Source of the DNA: Parahoeflea halophila
GTDB taxonomy: Bacteria; Pseudomonadota; Alphaproteobacteria; Rhizobiales; Rhizobiaceae
Direction of reading: 5' to 3'
Assembly (NCBI RefSeq): GCF_900220985.1
Contig: NZ_OCPC01000005.1
Coordinates: 248,001 to 312,000, forward strand
DNA: 64,000 nucleotides
Of the stretch, positions 59,851 through 64,000 are shown piece after piece. Numbering within the stretch: position 1 is the first letter of the stretch; every line of letters starts with the position of its first letter. A program made the translations under genes and the position numbers. The notes beneath the pieces are model-generated. The model saw nothing but the letters and a program-made list of their open reading frames with translations, ran no database searches and had not been told where the DNA came from.

Positions 59851-61065
59851 TCAGAACCGGATCGGCTCGCGGGTCATTTCCAGATGCAGCATGTCGCCGC
59901 TCCAGGGATTGGCCTCGCAGACCGCCTCGTCGAGTTCGACACCCAGGCCCGGTTCGTCTGACGGGATCACGTAACCGTCCTGCCATTCGATCTTCTTCTT
60001 GAGAACCTCGGCATGGAAGCCGTCCCAGGTCTTGATCGATTCCAGCACCAGGAAATTGGGCAGCGTGGCGGCCAGCTGGATGTTGGCGGCGGCGACCAGT
60101 GGACCGCAATAGCAATGGGGCGCGATCTGGATGCCGAAGGCTTCTGCCATGCCGGCGATCTTCTTGGTTTCCAGCAACCCGCCGGAGCGGCCGAGATTGG
60201 GCTGCAGGATGGCCGCGGCCCGGGTCTCGATGACGCGGGCGAACTCGTGCTTGGTCACCAGCCGCTCGCCGGTGGCGACGGGGATCGATGTGCCACGAGC
60301 CACTTCAGCCATGGCACCCAGCTGGTCGGGCGGCACCGGCTCCTCGAACCACAGCGGATCTGCCGCCTCGATGGCGCGGGCCATCCGGATGGCGCCGGCG
60401 GCGGTAAACTGGCCGTGGGTGCCGAACAGAATGTCGGCGCGGGTACCGACCGCTTCGCGCACCGCGTGCACCATGCGGGCGCACAGGTCGATGTCGGTCA
60501 ATAACGGCTGATGGCCGCCCTGAACGCGGTAGGGGCCGGCCGGGTCGAATTTGACCGCGGTGAAGCCCTGGCGCACGGCCTCGATGGCCGCGGCGGCGGC
60601 CAGATCCGGATCGTTGTAGACGTTCTTGTCGCTGTCCGTGGACAACGGATCGGCGCTGCCGGTGGCGGGATAGAGATAGGTGTAGGAGCGCAAGCCTTCA
60701 TGCACCCGGCCGCCGAGCAGCTTGTGCACCGGCTGGCCGGCCTCCTTGCCGATGATGTCCCAGCAGGCCATTTCGAGCGCCGAACAGCAGGCCATCATGG
60801 TCATGTCCGGGCGCTGCGAGAAGCCCGAAGAATAGCAAAGCCGGAAGAAGTTCTCGATGTCGTGCGGATCACGGCCTACGAGATAACGCGACGCGACGTC
60901 CTCGATCAGTTTGGCGGTCAGATGCGGATCAAAGGCCGCGTCATAGGCTTCACCGTAGCCGACCACACCACCGTCGGTCACCAGCTTGACGAACAGGAAG
61001 TAGCGCCCGCCGGTCTGCGGCGGCGGGTTGGCCACCACGAAAGTCTGGACGTCCTTGATCTTCAT
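59851..61065 (-). CDS. Enolase-superfamily (mandelate racemase/muconate lactonizing) sugar-acid dehydratase
   Basis: 404 residues from the ATG at 61065 (CCGGAGAGCGC). The lid domain opens M-K-I-K-D-V-Q-T-F-V-V-A. The barrel has A-V-K-F-D-P-A-G-P-Y (catalytic Lys region), G-T-H-G-Q-F in place of the usual first metal Asp segment, L-W-F-E-E-P-V-P-P-D, V-A-T-G-E-R-L and I-A-P-H-C-Y-C-G-P with catalytic His. This is a sugar-acid dehydratase, galactonate/mannonate-related, but I cannot name the substrate. It is not adjacent to a pathway partner; the 61066-61188 gap upstream shows no feature. Confidence 0.85.
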   Translation of the reverse strand: MKIKDVQTFVVANPPPQTGGRYFLFVKLVTDGGVVGYGEAYDAAFDPHLTAKLIEDVASRYLVGRDPHDIENFFRLCYSSGFSQRPDMTMMACCSALEMACWDIIGKEAGQPVHKLLGGRVHEGLRSYTYLYPATGSADPLSTDSDKNVYNDPDLAAAAAIEAVRQGFTAVKFDPAGPYRVQGGHQPLLTDIDLCARMVHAVREAVGTRADILFGTHGQFTAAGAIRMARAIEAADPLWFEEPVPPDQLGAMAEVARGTSIPVATGERLVTKHEFARVIETRAAAILQPNLGRSGGLLETKKIAGMAEAFGIQIAPHCYCGPLVAAANIQLAATLPNFLVLESIKTWDGFHAEVLKKKIEWQDGYVIPSDEPGLGVELDEAVCEANPWSGDMLHLEMTREPIRF

Positions 61066-61188
61066 TGCGCTCTCCGGAATTACATCTGGTGGCGGCAATC
61101 GATCAGGTCTCGGCTGTAAAATCCAGCCCGCTGAGGCAGATCAGTTTGAGCTAACCACAGGCAATCACCGCGAGCGGGTATTAACGCC

Positions 61189-62001
61189 TTAGATCCGGCG
61201 CAGGAAACCGTCGGATGACGCGGTGATCATCAGCTTGGCCTCGATGACGTGATCGATCTCGAATTGCAGCGCTTCGCCGTCGGCGCCCTTCCGGTTGGCG
61301 GTGTCCTGACCGGCGAGATAGGCGTGGACCGCGGTTTTCGGGTTGTCGCCCTTGCCCCATGGCCGGTCGGCGCACATGTCGGCAGGCAGGTCCTCGACAC
61401 CGCTGTCCCAGACCACGCAATAGGAGCCTTGCGAAACCAGCGGCGCATAAGCGTGCAGTTCCGCCAGCACGTGATCATGGGTATGGTTGGAATCGAGGAA
61501 GATCATCACCCGGTCATAGCCCTCGGCAATGGCGTGAACCTCGTCGACAACCGCCTTGTCGATCGCCGAGCCCTCGATCATCTGGATCTTGTGGTGCATC
61601 GGATGCGCCTCGATGCCGGCGCGGTTGTGGGCGCGGATGTCGATGTCGATGCCGACCACCTTGCGGCGGCTGGCCCTGGGATCAAGCACAGTTCCGGCTT
61701 CGACGGCATCGCAGTAGTCAAGCATGGCCAGCATGGAGGCACTCATCACCAGCGATCCGCCATGGGCGATGCCGGTCTCGATGATCAGGTCGGGGCGATA
61801 CTGCCAGATCAATTCCTGATAGGCATAGGTGTCCTGCGGAACCTGGATGATCGGCCGCCCGAGCCAGGTGAAATTCTGCGCGTAATTGTGGCGGATGCAT
61901 TCGCGCACCCAGACCTGGGACAGGCCGCGAAATCCCGGATCGCCGGCAGCCGAAAGGATGTTGTTGTTTACGTAATTGGCGAAGTCAGCTTCCTGGCTCA
62001 C
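61189..62001 (-). CDS. Cephalosporin hydroxylase-like (CmcI/rhamnosyl O-methyltransferase family) protein
   Basis: 270 residues from a GTG at 62001 that overlaps the upstream stop codon (GTGA), with AAGGAAA before it. Family motifs: I-I-E-T-G-I-A-H-G-G-S-L (SAM site), V-V-G-I-D-I-D-I-R, H-K-I-Q-M-I-E-G-S and F-L-D-S-N-H-T-H-D-H-V. Despite the name, these proteins behave as SAM-dependent O-methyltransferases, often on sugars of surface glycans. It is the last of three overlapping methyltransferase-type genes. Confidence 0.87.
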   Translation of the reverse strand: MSQEADFANYVNNNILSAAGDPGFRGLSQVWVRECIRHNYAQNFTWLGRPIIQVPQDTYAYQELIWQYRPDLIIETGIAHGGSLVMSASMLAMLDYCDAVEAGTVLDPRASRRKVVGIDIDIRAHNRAGIEAHPMHHKIQMIEGSAIDKAVVDEVHAIAEGYDRVMIFLDSNHTHDHVLAELHAYAPLVSQGSYCVVWDSGVEDLPADMCADRPWGKGDNPKTAVHAYLAGQDTANRKGADGEALQFEIDHVIEAKLMITASSDGFLRRI

Positions 62002-62750
62002 GGTGTGGTTTCCTTGTTTTGGCTGTGCCGCGCGACATGAATGTCCCACCAGCGGGTGCGGGGGGCAAGACGAACGCCTTCACGGGTGCGAACGGTGGTC
62101 GCGTAGGTTTCGACAAAATCCTGATAGGGTTCCCAGGCTTGAGGAAGGTCCGGTCCGAACAGGCCGGAGGAGCCTTGCGGGAAAACGTGCCCGGTAGCCG
62201 GGTCATGTGTGCCGCCGATGCCGGACTGGTCGACCAGCTGAAAGACCTGATACCCGGCCTCCGCCATGAGACGGGCATAGTCAAACCCGAAGCGGCAATC
62301 CTCGATGCTGATGAAGTCGGGCAAGGCCGGGGCCCTGACCACCTGTTCCAGCACCATCATGTCCGCGCCTTCGACATCGATCTTCATGAAATGAGGCACT
62401 CCGTGCCGGCGATAAAGCGATGCCAGGCTGATGCAGTCGACGGTGATCGCCTCGCAGGCACTCTGGTCGCGTCCGGCCCAGTTGATGTCGGTGGAGCTCC
62501 AGTGATGATTGTCGAGATTGACGTGGAAGGTCACCTCGCCGTCGTGATCGCCAATGGCGGCCTTGATGATGGTCAGCTCGCCCGCGGCGATGGCATCTGC
62601 AAAACGCGCCTCGGCCAGCTCGCACAAAGCCGGATTTGCTTCGACGGCAACCACCCGGAATCCGCGCTTGAGATAGAAATCGCTATCATCGCCATTGTTC
62701 ATGCCGAGATCGTAAATCAGTCCGGGCATTGTCGCCTGCAAGTCACTCAT
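61998..62750 (-). CDS. FkbM-family methyltransferase
   Basis: 250 residues. FkbM landmarks: I-Y-D-L-G-M-N-N-G-D-D-S-D-F-Y (SAM loop with an early D-x-G), V-V-A-V-E-A-N-P-A-L-C, V-D-C-I-S-L-A-S-L, and F-M-K-I-D-V-E-G-A-D-M. These methylate hydroxyl groups of sugars or secondary metabolites. Its start overlaps the preceding FkbM stop codon (TGATG), and its own stop overlaps the next start (GTGA), so the three genes are translationally coupled. Confidence 0.9.
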   Translation of the reverse strand: MSDLQATMPGLIYDLGMNNGDDSDFYLKRGFRVVAVEANPALCELAEARFADAIAAGELTIIKAAIGDHDGEVTFHVNLDNHHWSSTDINWAGRDQSACEAITVDCISLASLYRRHGVPHFMKIDVEGADMMVLEQVVRAPALPDFISIEDCRFGFDYARLMAEAGYQVFQLVDQSGIGGTHDPATGHVFPQGSSGLFGPDLPQAWEPYQDFVETYATTVRTREGVRLAPRTRWWDIHVARHSQNKETTP

Positions 62751-63988
62751 CAGCGGGGCTTCCGTTCATCGGGTATGGCGTAGATAACCGCGCCGGTGCC
62801 GCACCAACTGTGGGTGCGCATCAGCAGGCTATAGCCTTCAAGGTTCTCGCGCATCCACTCTGCCGTGCGCCAGATCCCATCCGCATTATGATAGACGGTC
62901 ACCGCAACAAGCGGGCGACTATGGGCAAAGGTTGCAAGGCCGCCTCTGAGCGCGTCGAGTTCAGCGCCCTCCAGATGCAGCTTGACGAACCCGGGAGCGA
63001 GGTCTGCCGTATCGATGGTACCGGTTACGACACGCGAAGGCCCGTGCTCAGCGAGTTGCGACATGTATCCGAGACCATCGTGAAATTGCCGTTCGCGCGG
63101 TGTCGCATCGAGTGCGACACGCCGGAGCGCGATGCGTTCGCGCATCGTCTCCGGCAAGCTTGCGCACCAGGCCGCGAATTGATCGGCATTGGCTTCATCC
63201 GGTTCGAAGGCGACGATGCGGCCGTGCGAACCGCAGACCGCGAGAAAGGCTTCGGAAACGCTGCCGTGGTGGGCGCCACCATCGATAAAGAGATCACCCG
63301 GTTTGAGCGCATCGCGAATTTCCTGGATGAAGAAACGGTTGGAATTGTCGACCGCGACCCTGTCAAAGCGCCACTCCTGCCGGGCCAGCCGCCAGGCCAG
63401 GAACATCAGGTGATGCGCGCGGGAAAGATCGTCGTTCCAGGCGTCCAGGACTGTCCTGGCCGCCTCCAGATCTGGGCCGGAAAGCGGATCTGCAAACCAG
63501 CCGTTCGACAGCGGATGGGCCGGCCTGAAGCTCTCTGCAACATCATAGAAGGGAACACAGCGCTGCCAGCCCTGTTGCCGCAGATCTTCGAGAATGGGCA
63601 GAACCGGGCTGGTGACGACGCTCACTGCAAGCAAGGCGTCCGACTTCAGCTCACCCGGCACCTCGTCCGGCGTGCGCAGATCAATTCCTGCCCAGGCGCC
63701 GCTGCCGCGGATCCGGTCCGCCCTCGCATCAACGACCATGAGCGCTTCACTGCCCACACCGTCAAGGAAATCGAGCGCCATGCGGCCGAAATTGCCAGCG
63801 CCATAAATCACCAGGGGCGCATCCGGGGCTACCGGCGCCGCAAGGCAGGGCTGGCCTGCCAACTGATCAAGAAGCGCGCGGGCTTCGGACCGGCCGGGCA
63901 CAGAATCAAAGGTGCGCTCTGCGTAGGCAGTCGCGGCACGATCGCCTGCTGCATCTCGCCCGAAAGCTGACGGGGCGTTTTTCATCAT
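62750..63988 (-). CDS. FkbM-family methyltransferase with N-terminal Rossmann-like domain
   Basis: 412 residues. The N-terminal 150 residues include L-V-I-Y-G-A-G-N-F-G-R-M-A-L-D-F-L (a dinucleotide-binding-like loop), and the C-terminal half is FkbM: F-I-D-G-G-A-H-H-G-S-V, I-V-A-F-E-P-D-E-A-N, G-T-I-D-T-A-D-L and F-V-K-L-H-L-E-G-A-E. The two-domain form is known among glycan-modifying FkbM proteins. The ATG at 63988 has a second ATG directly after it; only 12 bases of upstream sequence are visible, so its promoter and any earlier operon gene lie outside the window. Confidence 0.88.
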   Translation of the reverse strand: MMKNAPSAFGRDAAGDRAATAYAERTFDSVPGRSEARALLDQLAGQPCLAAPVAPDAPLVIYGAGNFGRMALDFLDGVGSEALMVVDARADRIRGSGAWAGIDLRTPDEVPGELKSDALLAVSVVTSPVLPILEDLRQQGWQRCVPFYDVAESFRPAHPLSNGWFADPLSGPDLEAARTVLDAWNDDLSRAHHLMFLAWRLARQEWRFDRVAVDNSNRFFIQEIRDALKPGDLFIDGGAHHGSVSEAFLAVCGSHGRIVAFEPDEANADQFAAWCASLPETMRERIALRRVALDATPRERQFHDGLGYMSQLAEHGPSRVVTGTIDTADLAPGFVKLHLEGAELDALRGGLATFAHSRPLVAVTVYHNADGIWRTAEWMRENLEGYSLLMRTHSWCGTGAVIYAIPDERKPR

Positions 63989-64000
63989 GTTTTGACCGCT

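Noticed and set aside
1-64000. CRISPR arrays, tRNA or rRNA genes, insertion sequences, integrases, replication origins
   Set aside because: No regularly spaced repeats, cloverleaf-like sequences, transposase or integrase genes were seen, although short or diverged examples could escape a reading by eye.

Overview
The window is GC-rich, densely coded DNA that looks like an alphaproteobacterial (Rhizobiales-type) chromosome or large replicon. This is judged from gene families and order: an fdh3-type formate dehydrogenase with a Tat-signal small protein, a fused aldolase/short-chain dehydrogenase, a pimFABCD-like operon, Weimberg-type sugar-acid genes, and an arginase/ornithine cyclodeaminase pair. 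No tRNA, rRNA, CRISPR array, transposase or phage gene was seen. Almost everything is catabolic: transporters, sugar-acid enzymes, beta-oxidation enzymes and their local regulators.

Layout. (1) 76-8079, minus strand: a respiratory formate dehydrogenase operon (TorD-type chaperone, Tat-signal small protein, alpha, beta, gamma) followed by a 42-residue membrane peptide, a DUF6494-like protein, a biotin/lipoate-ligase-like protein and a DUF6352-like protein. (2) 8368-17760: a self-contained uptake and catabolic locus for 5-methylthioribose or a 5-deoxypentose. It has a fused class II aldolase/SDR, a SorC-type regulator, mtnA, mtnK (TTG start) and a ribose-type ABC importer. The two divergent promoter regions share a TGAC-N4-GTCA element. 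The likely chemistry is import, phosphorylation (MtnK), isomerisation (MtnA), aldol cleavage to DHAP plus a C2 aldehyde, and aldehyde oxidation or reduction by the fused SDR. This is the most interesting system in the window. (3) 17774-18583: a SAM-dependent methyltransferase. (4) 18853-24483: an IclR regulator and a Liv-type ABC importer, divergent from (5) 24610-34844: a hydrolase plus a pim-like operon for dicarboxylate or alicyclic acid beta-oxidation. (6) 34927-35859: a TetR/SMR efflux pair with a clear palindromic operator.

(7) 36049-44403: sugar-acid genes (FadR-type regulator, IlvD/Edd dehydratase, DapA-family enzyme, GntR regulator, ketoglutarate-semialdehyde dehydrogenase, XylX-like FAH protein), with a stand-alone IspD among them. 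(8) 44668-51462: an L-fucose-type oxidative cluster (diketo-deoxyfuconate hydrolase, fuconate dehydratase, ketodeoxyfuconate dehydrogenase, MaoC, Gfo/Idh, mutarotase, IclR, lactonase, CaiB). Four of its genes are visibly broken: fucD has lost its 5' half including the catalytic Lys-x-Lys, maoC is frameshifted, the mutarotase has an in-frame stop and no N-terminus, and caiB has a frameshift and a large internal deletion. The pathway looks recently dead in this strain.

(9) 51878-59226: a MipA/OmpV porin, an Lrp/arginase/ornithine cyclodeaminase unit, a YaiI/DUF188 protein, a LysR regulator with allantoicase and a relic of a nucleobase permease, and ribulose-phosphate epimerase. (10) 59411-63988: a VOC protein, an enolase-superfamily dehydratase, and three overlapping methyltransferase-type genes (two FkbM, one cephalosporin-hydroxylase-like), probably for surface glycan modification. 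The last of these begins 12 bases from the window end.
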